Shown here: positions 16,785 through 24,684 of the stretch, in pieces
Position numbering within the stretch: the first letter of the stretch is position 1
Layout of the letters: each line of letters starts with the position of its first letter
Origin: Oscillospiraceae bacterium
GTDB taxonomy: Bacteria > Bacillota > Clostridia > Oscillospirales > Ruminococcaceae
Assembly (NCBI GenBank): GCA_022800935.1
Contig: JAAWRH010000032.1
Span: forward strand, 1 to 43,785
Direction: 5' to 3'
DNA: 43,785 bases
Notes under the pieces: model-generated
Databases searched by the model: none
The model's input: the letters and a program-made list of their open reading frames with translations, nothing else
What the model was told of the DNA's origin: nothing
Position numbers and translations under genes: made by a program

Positions 16785-18368
16785 ATGAAAGCTGTAAAAA
16801 AATGTGGACTTGCAGTCCTGCTCTTTACACTATTCTTCGTCGGCTGCGCCGGGACGGCTGAAACCAGTGCTTCGGAAAGTGAATTACCACTGGTCGATCC
16901 CGCGGAAAGCACTGTGGAAGAAGATGTAGCCCATACCGAGCTGGTTGGCGAGGAGACCCTGACCAGCATCCTGGATAGGGACGGAAGCGATGGGTATACC
17001 GGAGACCTTGTTCTGGTGTACCATCCCAGGCTGGAGGGCGGAACGAACCCCATGGGAAATTTGGATGAACTGGTGGAGACGACAGAAAACCGGATCCCGA
17101 CCCGCGAAGATACTTACCTGCAAACGAGTACCTACCATGGAGAGGACCCCTACCTGACAGACGCAGTGCGACAGGCGGATCCCTGTTATGATTTAGAGAA
17201 CGGGGATCTTTGGCAGATCGGGTTTCAACGCATTTTCTACATGGGATATGGATTACCAGAAGAAATGCTTTTTCAGGTATCAGCAGTTGGAGAGCGGTGC
17301 CGGGTCTGGTCTCCGGTCAATCCCGCTTACGGCTTGCTGGAGGGGATCGACCCCACATACCCGGAGCAGTTGGTTCGGGAAATGGATGAGGCTATTCCTG
17401 TTCTGGAGCAGACCTTTGGTCCCATCCCCGATGTCCGCGGGGATGGAAAGATGAACATTCTATGCTTTGATTTCAGCAGTCCGATTTCACTTGGCAAGAC
17501 CAGATATGCTGATATTTATGGAGAAATACTGATAAATGGTCAGACGGAACGAGGCAATCATCTTCCTGTCGCCTACATCAATACAGCACCTCTGATTCAA
17601 AAGACTTATTCAAAGCTGTCAGACGTTTATACTGTTGTCATCCATGAGATGGCACACACCATTTTTGCTGCGCAGCAAAATGTCGAGAATGGTTCTGTAA
17701 CTATGACGAGCAGCAAAAATCTTTTAGCTGAATTTTTGGCTGTCACTGCCCAAGAGGTGGTTTATCCCGGTTCATCGATTCAGCACTTCCTTCCTTGGTG
17801 GTATTCTGACAAAACTGTTTGGGCGGACCTATTGGCAGATGACGCTGATGTCTATCTGAGGGACCAAAGTGGCATCCGCCAAAATGGCAAATCCATATTC
17901 CGATACAGCGGTGACAGGGAGGACTATGCGGCGGTGTTCCTTTTGGCCTGCTTTGCAGAAAATCGCGGCAGCAGGGAGCTCCTGATGAACATCACAGATT
18001 ACATAGATGTAAATAATCGCACAATCGACATCTGGGAAGGACTGTGGAAAGGGTTGGGATACGAAGACTACCCCTCCTTTATAGAGGATTTTCTGCTTTC
18101 CATCCTTCTTCATGAGGAGGAGGGCCCCTATCAGCTGCATCCGTTTGAGGGTTATGAGCCTACACTCTGGAATGGAGAAGAGAATCCATTCTCTCACATG
18201 AAACCAATTATTACCGACAAGGGAATCTATATTGGGGCGGGCAGTTATGCCATTCTGCGGCCTGTAGACGGCGTGTATTATCCACCGGCAACTGCGTCTA
18301 AGGACCTGTGTTATGTGGGAATTTCTTGGAAATCAGATGTATCAAAGGAAACAAATGGCAATCCTTGA
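16785..18368 (+). CDS. Lipoprotein with zinc-metallopeptidase motif (M30-like)
   Basis: The 527-residue product has a lipoprotein signal (MKAVKKCGLAVLLF, lipobox VGCA with Cys about residue 21) and an acidic linker. A large extracellular part carries VVIHEMAHTIF, an HExxH zinc site at residues 287-291. The surrounding pattern resembles the hyicolysin (M30) group, in which the third zinc ligand lies further on (candidate region LLAEFLAVTAQEVV). I infer a surface-anchored metallopeptidase; activity is not proven by a five-residue motif alone. AGGAGAT precedes the ATG. The stop codon overlaps the -35 of the next promoter. Confidence 0.85.
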   Translation: MKAVKKCGLAVLLFTLFFVGCAGTAETSASESELPLVDPAESTVEEDVAHTELVGEETLTSILDRDGSDGYTGDLVLVYHPRLEGGTNPMGNLDELVETTENRIPTREDTYLQTSTYHGEDPYLTDAVRQADPCYDLENGDLWQIGFQRIFYMGYGLPEEMLFQVSAVGERCRVWSPVNPAYGLLEGIDPTYPEQLVREMDEAIPVLEQTFGPIPDVRGDGKMNILCFDFSSPISLGKTRYADIYGEILINGQTERGNHLPVAYINTAPLIQKTYSKLSDVYTVVIHEMAHTIFAAQQNVENGSVTMTSSKNLLAEFLAVTAQEVVYPGSSIQHFLPWWYSDKTVWADLLADDADVYLRDQSGIRQNGKSIFRYSGDREDYAAVFLLACFAENRGSRELLMNITDYIDVNNRTIDIWEGLWKGLGYEDYPSFIEDFLLSILLHEEEGPYQLHPFEGYEPTLWNGEENPFSHMKPIITDKGIYIGAGSYAILRPVDGVYYPPATASKDLCYVGISWKSDVSKETNGNP

Positions 18369-18393
18369 AACGGGTATTGGTTTATGATATACT
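18365..18393 (+). promoter_or_regulatory. Promoter of the 52-residue membrane protein gene
   Basis: TTGAAA (18365-18370, overlapping the upstream stop codon), N17, TATACT (18388-18393). It is the second copy of the leader described at 16704. Confidence 0.7.
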
Positions 18394-18445
18394 ATGATTA
18401 TGGACAGGTTGTTTTAAGCTCAGGAAGTTAGGGGAGGGGAATTTT

Positions 18446-18604
18446 ATGTCTGCACCGGTTCAGTTGATCATCGGCCTTGCGCTTGCGGGGTATGGAGTGT
18501 ATCTGATATTCAGCAAAAAGAGACAGGATGTTATTTTGTCCGCCGCCTGCATCATGGCGGGAGTGGGGTTAGGGGTGTATGCGGTAATCAATATGTTTTC
18601 CTGA
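18446..18604 (+). CDS. Small two-helix membrane protein, 52 residues
   Basis: The product begins MSAPVQLIIGLALAGY and ends VYAVINMFS. It consists of two hydrophobic helices (about 5-22 and 30-50) joined by a basic turn SKKRQD, which predicts a hairpin with the loop on the cytoplasmic side. GGGGAGGGG lies just before the ATG, and a promoter at the right distance makes it a credible gene despite its size. It lies between the metallopeptidase lipoprotein and the metK promoter. Function unknown. The leader it shares with the lipoprotein gene suggests co-regulation. Confidence 0.7.
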   Translation: MSAPVQLIIGLALAGYGVYLIFSKKRQDVILSAACIMAGVGLGVYAVINMFS

Positions 18605-18612
18605 AAAATCTA

Positions 18613-18641
18613 TTGACAACAAGCTGCTTTTGGCGTATAAT
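18613..18641 (+). promoter_or_regulatory. Consensus promoter of metK
   Basis: TTGACA (18613-18618), exactly 17 bases, TATAAT (18636-18641). Transcription should start about 18648, just before the riboswitch. Confidence 0.85.
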
Positions 18642-18661
18642 CTAATTAAAATTTAATATAA

Positions 18662-18757
18662 CCTTATCAAGAGTGGCAGAGGGACAGGCCCTGTGAAGCC
18701 CGGCAACCTGATTTTTTCAAGGTGCCAAATCCTGCGGTTAATATCCGAGAGATGGGG
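18662..18757 (+). ncRNA. SAM-I (S-box) riboswitch
   Basis: The conserved S-box order is present: CTTATCAAGAG, GGCAGAGGGACAGGCCC, TGAAGCCCGGCAACC, GGTGCCAAATCC, and GAGAGATGGGG closing helix P1 (CCTTATC with GATGGGG, with G-T pairs). A terminator follows at 18769. Known behaviour of the class: SAM binding favours the terminator and switches metK off. Confidence 0.95.
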
Positions 18758-18768
18758 AAAGAATATCT

Positions 18769-18798
18769 GCACTCGTCTGTATCGGACGGGTGCTTTTT
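18769..18798 (+). terminator. Riboswitch-controlled terminator before metK
   Basis: GCACTCGTC (18769-18777) pairs with GACGGGTGC (18785-18793), then TTTTT. It lies 60 bases before the metK start and is the expression platform of the SAM riboswitch. Confidence 0.9.
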
Positions 18799-18857
18799 AT
18801 GGCCCCGGTCCGGGCGGACACTAGGTTATGACATGTCATGTAAGGAGGAATTGTTTT

Positions 18858-20060
18858 ATGGCGCACACCTTTTTTACTTCCGAGTCGGTGACAGAGGGTC
18901 ATCCCGACAAAATCTGCGACCAGATTTCCGACGCGGTGCTGGACGCTATCATCAGCAAGGACCCCAACGCCCGCGTGGCCTGTGAATGCGCGGCGACCAC
19001 GGGGATGGTGCTTGTCATGGGGGAAATCAGCACCCAGTGCTATGTGGATATCCCCCATATTGCGCGGGACGTAATCCGCTCCATCGGCTATGACCGGGCA
19101 AAGTACGGCTTTGACGGGGAAACCTGCGCAATCCTCACCTCCCTGGACGAGCAGTCCTCCGATATCGCCCTGGGCGTGGACAACTCCCTGGAGCGCAAGG
19201 GGGGCGACCAGGCGGTTGAGGAGCAGAACGGAGCGGGGGACCAGGGCATGATGTTCGGCTATGCCTGTGACGAAACTCCTGAGCTGATGCCCCTGACCAT
19301 CTCCCTGGCCCACAAGCTGGCCTTCCAACTGACCAAGGTCCGCAAGGAGGGCAAGCTGCCCTATCTCCGCCCTGACGGAAAGACCCAGGTGACGGTGGAA
19401 TACGACGAAAACCACAAGCCCGTCCGGGTGGATACCGTTGTGGTGTCCAGCCAGCACGACCCGGAGGTCTCCATGGAACAGCTCCGGGAGGACATTCTGC
19501 GGGAAGTGGTGCGGGTGATTGTTCCGGCCCAGCTGCTGGACGATAAGACCAAGTTCTTCATCAACCCCACCGGGCGGTTTGTCATTGGCGGGCCCCAGGG
19601 GGACAGCGGCCTGACCGGGCGGAAGATCATTGTGGATACATACGGCGGGGTGGGCCGCCACGGCGGCGGCGCCTTCTCCGGTAAAGACCCGACCAAGGTG
19701 GACCGTTCCGCGGCCTATGCGGCCCGGTATGTGGCGAAAAACATTGTTGCGGCGGGGCTGGCCTCCCGGTGTGAGATTCAGCTGGCCTATGCCATAGGGG
19801 TTTCCCATCCGGTTTCCATCAATGTCAATACCTTTGGCACTGGCATCATTGAGGAGGCGCTGATTGAAAAGGCGGTGGACCAGGTGTTTGATCTGCGGCC
19901 CGCGGCGATTATCCGGGAGCTGGGGCTGCGCCGCCCTATCTACCGGCAGCTGGCGGCCTATGGACACATGGGCCGGGAGGACCTGGACGTCCAGTGGGAG
20001 AAGGCCGACAGGGTAGCGGCGCTAAAGCTGGCGGTTGCCACCCAGAAGATGGGGAATTGA
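18858..20060 (+). CDS. metK: S-adenosylmethionine synthetase
   Basis: MetK makes S-adenosylmethionine from methionine and ATP. The 400-residue product has the family signatures [20 protein letters not shown] near the N-terminus, the ATP-binding [12 protein letters not shown] and the glycine-rich [19 protein letters not shown] near residue 270. Length is standard. The ATG at 18858 follows AAGGAGGAA; ten further in-frame codons upstream are not MetK-like. Control by the SAM riboswitch at 18662-18798 closes a feedback loop on its own product. Confidence 0.98.
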   Translation: MAHTFFTSESVTEGHPDKICDQISDAVLDAIISKDPNARVACECAATTGMVLVMGEISTQCYVDIPHIARDVIRSIGYDRAKYGFDGETCAILTSLDEQSSDIALGVDNSLERKGGDQAVEEQNGAGDQGMMFGYACDETPELMPLTISLAHKLAFQLTKVRKEGKLPYLRPDGKTQVTVEYDENHKPVRVDTVVVSSQHDPEVSMEQLREDILREVVRVIVPAQLLDDKTKFFINPTGRFVIGGPQGDSGLTGRKIIVDTYGGVGRHGGGAFSGKDPTKVDRSAAYAARYVAKNIVAAGLASRCEIQLAYAIGVSHPVSINVNTFGTGIIEEALIEKAVDQVFDLRPAAIIRELGLRRPIYRQLAAYGHMGREDLDVQWEKADRVAALKLAVATQKMGN

Positions 20061-20092
20061 CAGCAGCGGTTATGTCATAATACATAAAACAG

Positions 20093-20128
20093 GAGCTGGG
20101 GACAGTTGAAATGTCTCCAGCTCTTTTT
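20093..20128 (+). terminator. Terminator of metK
   Basis: GAGCTGGGGACA (20093-20104) pairs with TGTCTCCAGCTC (20112-20123), one G-T, followed by TTTTT. Confidence 0.85.
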
Positions 20129-20129
20129 G

Positions 20130-20702
20130 TCAGATTAAATTCCCGAAAATGTCATCCAGGGAAATGTCCAGATCGTCAAACAGACCGCATTTGAAGTTTT
20201 TTTCCACACTGGCGCGTTCCTCGTCAGTCATTTTTTCCAGAAGGTAATCGGGAAAAAATGTGTAGGTATCGTGATAAACAAGTTCGCTGTCCTTGGAACG
20301 GTATACTTCAATGGACTTATCACCGGGGCTGACAATCCAATATTCCAAAACGCCGCACTTTGCATATACATCTTTTTTATAACCCCTGTCACGTTTGGCG
20401 GTGCTGGGGGAAAGTACCTCTACCACTAAATCCGGCGCTCCATGTACGCCGTCAAATTTAATTTTGTTTCTGTTGCAGACGACCATACAGTCGGGGATAA
20501 AGTGATCCTTTGGCGTCAGAAAAAGGTCAACGCCATCTGAAAAGGGGACGCATTTTTTTCCCTTTAAATAGACAGCAAAAATTGTGAAGATATTAGATGC
20601 AATAAAACTATGATTAACCACAGGCCGCGGCGACATTGCCACAATTTTTCCATCAATCAGTTCATTCCAAACTTCATCATGATAAGCATACGCTTCGGAC
20701 AT
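20130..20702 (-). CDS. Uma2-family (DUF820) restriction-endonuclease-fold protein
   Basis: The 190-residue product fits the Uma2 family, which adopts a PD-(D/E)xK nuclease fold. DGKIVAMSPRPVVNH at the N-terminus, HFIPDCMVV (PD), and PDLVVEVLSPSTAKRDRGYK (E-x-L-S-x-ST with following Lys) match the family core. EYWIVSPGDKSIEVYR is the usual strand pair. Most members have no known job; many come in multiple copies and look mobile. The gene is AT-richer than its neighbours, which suggests transfer. ATG at 20702 is preferred over a TTG two codons earlier; AAGGGGGAT lies upstream. It has its own consensus promoter. Confidence 0.9.
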   Translation of the reverse strand: MSEAYAYHDEVWNELIDGKIVAMSPRPVVNHSFIASNIFTIFAVYLKGKKCVPFSDGVDLFLTPKDHFIPDCMVVCNRNKIKFDGVHGAPDLVVEVLSPSTAKRDRGYKKDVYAKCGVLEYWIVSPGDKSIEVYRSKDSELVYHDTYTFFPDYLLEKMTDEERASVEKNFKCGLFDDLDISLDDIFGNLI

Positions 20703-20740
20703 AAACAAAATCCCCCTTCTTCCATAAAGTTGTTAAATCT

Positions 20741-20769
20741 ATTATAAGAATAAAAAGGGGAATTGTCAA
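20741..20769 (-). promoter_or_regulatory. Consensus promoter of the Uma2-type gene
   Basis: Minus strand: TTGACA (20764-20769), N17, TATAAT (20741-20746). Confidence 0.8.
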
Positions 20770-20790
20770 TCAGTGACAGATTTTAAATAG

Positions 20791-21603
20791 CTATTTATTG
20801 GGGAAAATCCTCCCTGCCTCGTCACGGTTGAAAGCGGCCAGCAGTATCTCCCCTTCGTCGATGATACCGGAATAAAAGACATTCTTCTTCTCATCGTAAC
20901 AGCAGTAGACCTTTACTCTGCTGAGGGAGTTGTATTTTTTCAGCCTGAGAAAAGAGATTCCCTGCTTTCGCAAAACAGCCCTGGAGGTAGTAGGGACCGC
21001 TCTTTCGGCGTCAAAGGATTCCTCGTACCGCCAGCCCTTTTCCTCCAGGGCGTCCTTGGCAGTGTCGTAATCGTTGCAGGAGAGGACATCTACCAGGACG
21101 CGCTGCAAAAAGCTGGACAGCTTTCTGCACTCCGGCTTCCACAGAAAGTCGGAGTCCCAGACGTGCCACCAGTAGACCGGCGGGTCGTCCTGGAATAAAT
21201 CCTCCTTTCGGATTCCGAAAAACGCCATATTTCTTACGTAATCGCTGCCAATCAGCAGATAGTCCTCCGGCCACCGTTCCAAGGGACGCCACGACAGCTT
21301 GTCAAGGGCGAAATCAATAAAACTTTGGGGGGGATCGCCCAACGGTCCGGTTCGGTCTTCCAAGGTCTCCTGGAGCACATCGCGGAACATTCGGGGGCCG
21401 CGCGCAAAGGACGGCTTCTTTTCCACCCAAAGGTCGGAGGTGGCAAACAGTGGACAGCCCGCGGCATATTCCATAAAGTCCCAGTAGACCCTGGGCAGGG
21501 GAATCTGTGCCCCGCGCCTGAACTTTTTCAGCCATTCCCCCTCGACAGGCTGGGTATAGCCTAACCGCTTTAACATTTCCAAAGGCGGAAGATTGTATTT
21601 CAT
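20791..21603 (-). CDS. Unrecognised protein, possibly SMI1/KNR4 (SUKH)-like
   Basis: The 270-residue soluble product is rich in aromatic residues and has no signal peptide. Its N-terminus (LPPLEMLKRLGY, then QIPLPRVYWDFMEYAAGCPLF) resembles the start of SUKH proteins, where a helix is followed by 'I-P-x-x-Y-x-x-F'. Many SUKH proteins are immunity proteins for secreted toxins, but no toxin gene is nearby, so this is only a suggestion. The C-terminal third (VKVYCCYDEKKNVFYSGI) looks like a separate beta domain. AAGGAGG precedes the ATG. It is 18 bases downstream of the M20 peptidase gene and probably the last gene of that unit. Confidence 0.75.
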   Translation of the reverse strand: MKYNLPPLEMLKRLGYTQPVEGEWLKKFRRGAQIPLPRVYWDFMEYAAGCPLFATSDLWVEKKPSFARGPRMFRDVLQETLEDRTGPLGDPPQSFIDFALDKLSWRPLERWPEDYLLIGSDYVRNMAFFGIRKEDLFQDDPPVYWWHVWDSDFLWKPECRKLSSFLQRVLVDVLSCNDYDTAKDALEEKGWRYEESFDAERAVPTTSRAVLRKQGISFLRLKKYNSLSRVKVYCCYDEKKNVFYSGIIDEGEILLAAFNRDEAGRIFPNK

Positions 21604-21621
21604 ATCCGGGATGCCCTCCTT

Positions 21622-22914
21622 TTAATCTGTAATTTCCTGAAGCGCAAACAGCTCCTCGGCGGAGTCCCGGTAGGGGGTGAAGCCCCAACCGGTCCCGGCG
21701 GCGGTTTTTTCCAGAAAGCTGTGGGCGTAGATTGCCGCCGCCCCCGCCGCGTCGGCCAGGACGCTTTCGTCCGCGTCGAATTCGGGGTGATGCAGCCCCG
21801 CTGTGATGCCCTTCTCCGGATTGCAGACCCCGTAATGAATGAAAACAGCCGGGTACCGCGCCGCCAGGGTGGCAAAGGTTTCTGACACCATAGAGGGGAG
21901 GTCCTCGATCACCCGTTCCCCGAAGATGGGACGGAATACCTCCCGCGCCAGTCCCACACAGGCGGAGTGATTTTGCAAGGGAAGGAAGGGAGCGGAGGCG
22001 GTCCCCTCCGCCTGGCAGCCGTATACTGCCGCGATTTCCCGGACGGTCCGGTTGATTTCCCCCTGGATGGGGAAACCCGCCCGGTCGCTGTCAAAAAAGC
22101 GGGCAGTGCCGCCAAAGGTCAGGCTTTGGGGGATTACATTGTCGGTATTTCCCGCCTGGACCTGAGTGACGGACAGCGTCACTGGCAGGAAGGGGGAGTA
22201 TCGGGAGGGAATCCGTTGGAGGGCGGTGTGAATCGCGGTAAAGCAGTCGATGGGGCTGACGGATAAATCGGGGCGGGAGCCGTGGCCACCCTTCCCGGTC
22301 AGGGTAAAGCGGAAAAACAGAGTCCCCGCCATCACCGCGCCGCTGTTGAGCTGAATGGTCCCGGCGGGGGAGGGGGCGCAGTGCATCCCCCATGCGCCGT
22401 CTATCCGCTGACCGCGCCGTTCCAGGGCTTCCATTAGGCGGAGCAGGCACTTGTTGAAGGGGATTTCCTCACTGCGCTCAATGAGCAGGACCACATCCCC
22501 GTAAAGGTCCTTTCGGGACTGCTGAAGCACCTTTGCCGCCGTCAGCAGCACCGCCGAATGGACGTCGTGGCCGCAGGCATGGCAGACGCCGGGATTCTGG
22601 CTGGTGCAGGTCCTGGCGCTTCCGGCGTGGGGCTGTTCTTCTACCGGAAGGGCGTCGCAGTCTGCCCGCATCAGCAGCGCCGGGGCAGGGGAGTCCTGCG
22701 GGGGCTTTTCCCCATGGATATAGGCTAAAATCCCGCCCTCCGGGATGGTTTCCGGCTGTATGCCCATGGACTTTAAGGTTTCGGCGATGTACTGAACAGT
22801 TTGGGTCTCCTGGCCGCTCAGCTCCGGGTGGGTGTGGAGATGCCGCCGCACCGACAGGAGAAAGGACTCCTCCGCCCGGCATCGGGAGAGAATTTCGGAT
22901 GGGGTGATAGCCAT
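21622..22914 (-). CDS. M20-family amidohydrolase/peptidase
   Basis: The 430-residue product belongs to the M20 family (hippurate hydrolase/amidohydrolase group). These cytoplasmic metal enzymes remove N-acyl groups from amino acids or split small peptides. Metal-site landmarks are RRHLHTHPELSGQE, LLMRADCDALPVEE, and CHACGHDVHSA. A later Glu-containing segment reads ERSEEIPF, where the family usually has PAEE. GKGGHGSRPD marks the dimerisation domain. GAGGAGG precedes the ATG. It lies 24 bases after a methyltransferase-like gene and 18 before the SUKH-like gene. Substrate unknown. Confidence 0.92.
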   Translation of the reverse strand: MAITPSEILSRCRAEESFLLSVRRHLHTHPELSGQETQTVQYIAETLKSMGIQPETIPEGGILAYIHGEKPPQDSPAPALLMRADCDALPVEEQPHAGSARTCTSQNPGVCHACGHDVHSAVLLTAAKVLQQSRKDLYGDVVLLIERSEEIPFNKCLLRLMEALERRGQRIDGAWGMHCAPSPAGTIQLNSGAVMAGTLFFRFTLTGKGGHGSRPDLSVSPIDCFTAIHTALQRIPSRYSPFLPVTLSVTQVQAGNTDNVIPQSLTFGGTARFFDSDRAGFPIQGEINRTVREIAAVYGCQAEGTASAPFLPLQNHSACVGLAREVFRPIFGERVIEDLPSMVSETFATLAARYPAVFIHYGVCNPEKGITAGLHHPEFDADESVLADAAGAAAIYAHSFLEKTAAGTGWGFTPYRDSAEELFALQEITD

Positions 22915-22938
22915 GGAAAAGCCTCCTCAAAGAATCAT

Positions 22939-23520
22939 TTAGAATTTTCGGCCGAGATACCGGCAGACCTTTTTCTTGTAATCCAGATAAGCGTTCCCGA
23001 ATGCCTTGGTCAGAAAATCCTCCTCCACATTTACGATTTGCAGGTGGAGCATAACGATGGCAAAGACCGAAACCGCAAACAGAACCCAGTTAAAAAACAT
23101 CAACAGGATTCCAATGTAAACCAGATCAAAACCCAAAAAGGCCGGATTGCGGCTGATTTGATAAATTCCCCTTGTCACCAGCGCGGTTTTGCCGGATTCG
23201 GGGACACCGGCGCGCCAGCTGTCTTTCATTGTCATCATCGAGAGGACAAAGACAGCCACGCCGGCAGCAGCCAAGCATATCCCCCCAATCCTGACCCATG
23301 GGGCAAAACAGCTTGTATTGAAAATAATGCTTACCGCTTCCGCGGCAACGACAAGACGGGAAGAAATACTCAGCGATACTTCAATCCATCGGACAAATCC
23401 TGTTTTTCCCTTTCCCAGTTGATCGGTCTGGATGCCCTTCCGGCGCTGACCAAGCATTTTGGCGACGTAGCAGCCATAAAAGGTCAGCATAACGATAACA
23501 GCGGCTATCTGAAAAGGCAT
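22939..23520 (-). CDS. Isoprenylcysteine/phospholipid methyltransferase-family membrane protein
   Basis: The 193-residue integral membrane protein has about four hydrophobic helices. It ends with the family signature: LVTRGIYQISRNPAFLGF, a helix pair, then EEDFLTKAFGNAYLDYKKKVCRYL. This is the ICMT/PEMT-type SAM-binding half, in which the RHP-like motif (here SRNP) and the final 'E-E...Y-x-x-Y' contact the cofactor. Bacterial members act on lipids or small molecules that are mostly unknown. The ATG at 23520 follows GGAGTG; an in-frame GTG nine codons upstream is less likely. It heads a three-gene unit with the M20 and SUKH-like genes. No clear promoter seen. Confidence 0.88.
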   Translation of the reverse strand: MPFQIAAVIVMLTFYGCYVAKMLGQRRKGIQTDQLGKGKTGFVRWIEVSLSISSRLVVAAEAVSIIFNTSCFAPWVRIGGICLAAAGVAVFVLSMMTMKDSWRAGVPESGKTALVTRGIYQISRNPAFLGFDLVYIGILLMFFNWVLFAVSVFAIVMLHLQIVNVEEDFLTKAFGNAYLDYKKKVCRYLGRKF

Positions 23521-23639
23521 TGTATCACTCCATTCTCTGTTAGTCACTTTTTGCCGGACAGCCCCCTCTTAAAGCAGGGGAGGGGGAAATACCATCCCTT
23601 ACAGGGAGAATTTAGGTGGAAACAAGAATGATTCGCGAT

Positions 23640-23686
23640 TTTGAAACAGAAAAGGCGGTGAATGGAAGAAGCTCCACACACCGCCT
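23640..23686 (-). terminator. Terminator of the ECF transporter gene
   Basis: Minus strand: AGGCGGTG (23679-23686) pairs with CACCGCCT (23653-23660), 18-base loop, then TTTTCTGTTT. Confidence 0.75.
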
Positions 23687-23708
23687 GAAAATTTAAAACA
23701 CTGTTAAA

Positions 23709-24332
23709 TTATGCCCTTTTTGCCCTCATTCCATAGGCGGAAACCGCCTTGGCAATGGCGCAGGTGACAACTCCGGCAAGGACCGCCTCCAGAATGCCGT
23801 TGGTGGCGATGGTGGTTCCGATAAGGCCCATCAGCAGCTCGTGGCCGACACCGATGGCCTCCGCATATGCTTCGCCGAAGAACACATAGATGCCGCCCAG
23901 AACCATCAGGGTATGTGCAATGGTTGCCGCAACGGAGGACACAGTGTAGGCGATAAAGCCCTTTGTCTTGTCAACCTTGAGGAGGGCCTTGGACAGCAGC
24001 CCGGCAATGACACCCAGCAGAATGCGGGGGACAAAGCAGATGACCACGCTCCAGAAGTTGCCGGGGGCAAAGGCGGGGGTAAAGCAGAACGCGGTGATAG
24101 GGGTGGGGGGCATAAAGGTCCACACCAGGAAGCTGAGCAGACCGAACACAAAGCCCATAAACGCGCCCGCGCCGGTTCCCATGACAACGGCGGCGATGAC
24201 GACAGGAATGTGTGCCAGTGTGGCAACCAGCGGCCCGATGGGAAGGGAGCCCAGAGGGGTGAAGGCCATGACCAATTCAATGGCCACAAGGAAAGCCAGC
24301 TGTACCATAGTGCGTGTCTTTTGGTTTGTCAT
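23709..24332 (-). CDS. ECF transporter S component
   Basis: The 207-residue, six-helix membrane protein fits the substrate-binding (S) subunit of energy-coupling factor vitamin transporters. Typical points: LAFLVAIELVMAFTPLG, then LPIGPLVATLAHIPVVIAAV, GAGAFMGFVFGLLSF and late TNGILEAVLAG. The pattern is closest in my memory to the pantothenate-type (PanT) group, but I would not name the ligand. No A or T subunit genes are nearby, so it probably shares a common ECF module encoded elsewhere. ATG at 24332 follows AGGAGG; the in-frame extension up to 24620 is untranslated leader. That leader is about 210 nt long and may be regulatory. Confidence 0.9.
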   Translation of the reverse strand: MTNQKTRTMVQLAFLVAIELVMAFTPLGSLPIGPLVATLAHIPVVIAAVVMGTGAGAFMGFVFGLLSFLVWTFMPPTPITAFCFTPAFAPGNFWSVVICFVPRILLGVIAGLLSKALLKVDKTKGFIAYTVSSVAATIAHTLMVLGGIYVFFGEAYAEAIGVGHELLMGLIGTTIATNGILEAVLAGVVTCAIAKAVSAYGMRAKRA

Positions 24333-24549
24333 AAAATAAAACCTCCTGCTGCTGTTCCGTCGGATACAGCGCAATTTTTGTAAAACGGGGAGGTCCTTTA
24401 AAAGGGGAAAGCTGCCTTGGCGCTCCGGCGGGGATGCCTGCCCTTTGGATGGATGCTGCCTTTTTGTTGAAATACAGCTCCACAGCAGACGGGCCGCGGG
24501 AGGGGAAAGCAGGGATTCCCAAGGGGACTTGCTCCCGGTTTCCAACCCT
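24333..24549 (-). other. Long GC-rich leader of the ECF transporter gene
   Basis: About 210 transcribed bases precede the ATG. They contain several pairable blocks, including a GGGAAAG/CTTTCCC-type pairing between the two halves, GGCAGC copies and a CCTTTTAAAGG-like palindrome near 24396-24407. I cannot match it to the SAM, TPP, FMN, cobalamin, THF or T-box consensus. It could be an unassigned riboswitch or part of a dispersed repeat. No gene is credible in the interval 24333-24684. Confidence 0.4.
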
Positions 24550-24578
24550 ATTATAGCCATATCCGGGGTGAGTTGCAA
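24550..24578 (-). promoter_or_regulatory. Promoter of the ECF transporter gene
   Basis: Minus strand: TTGCAA (24573-24578), N17, TATAAT (24550-24555). Confidence 0.7.
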
Positions 24579-24684
24579 GGGGGTTTTCGGCTTTTTTCCA
24601 TAAATCAATTTAGATGACAAATTTTGTATTCATAATTGAGAATGTTTTGTCAAACTGCCCAAGAAATTCCGGCGGTTCAACCGG

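Noticed and set aside
18722-18985. 87-codon frame beginning inside the SAM riboswitch
   Set aside because: It overlaps the aptamer, the terminator and metK in another frame.
23549-23610. C-rich/G-rich palindrome similar in style to the hairpin after lon
   Set aside because: The likeness to 6616-6646 is only in composition and a few shared bases, too weak to call a repeat family from this window.
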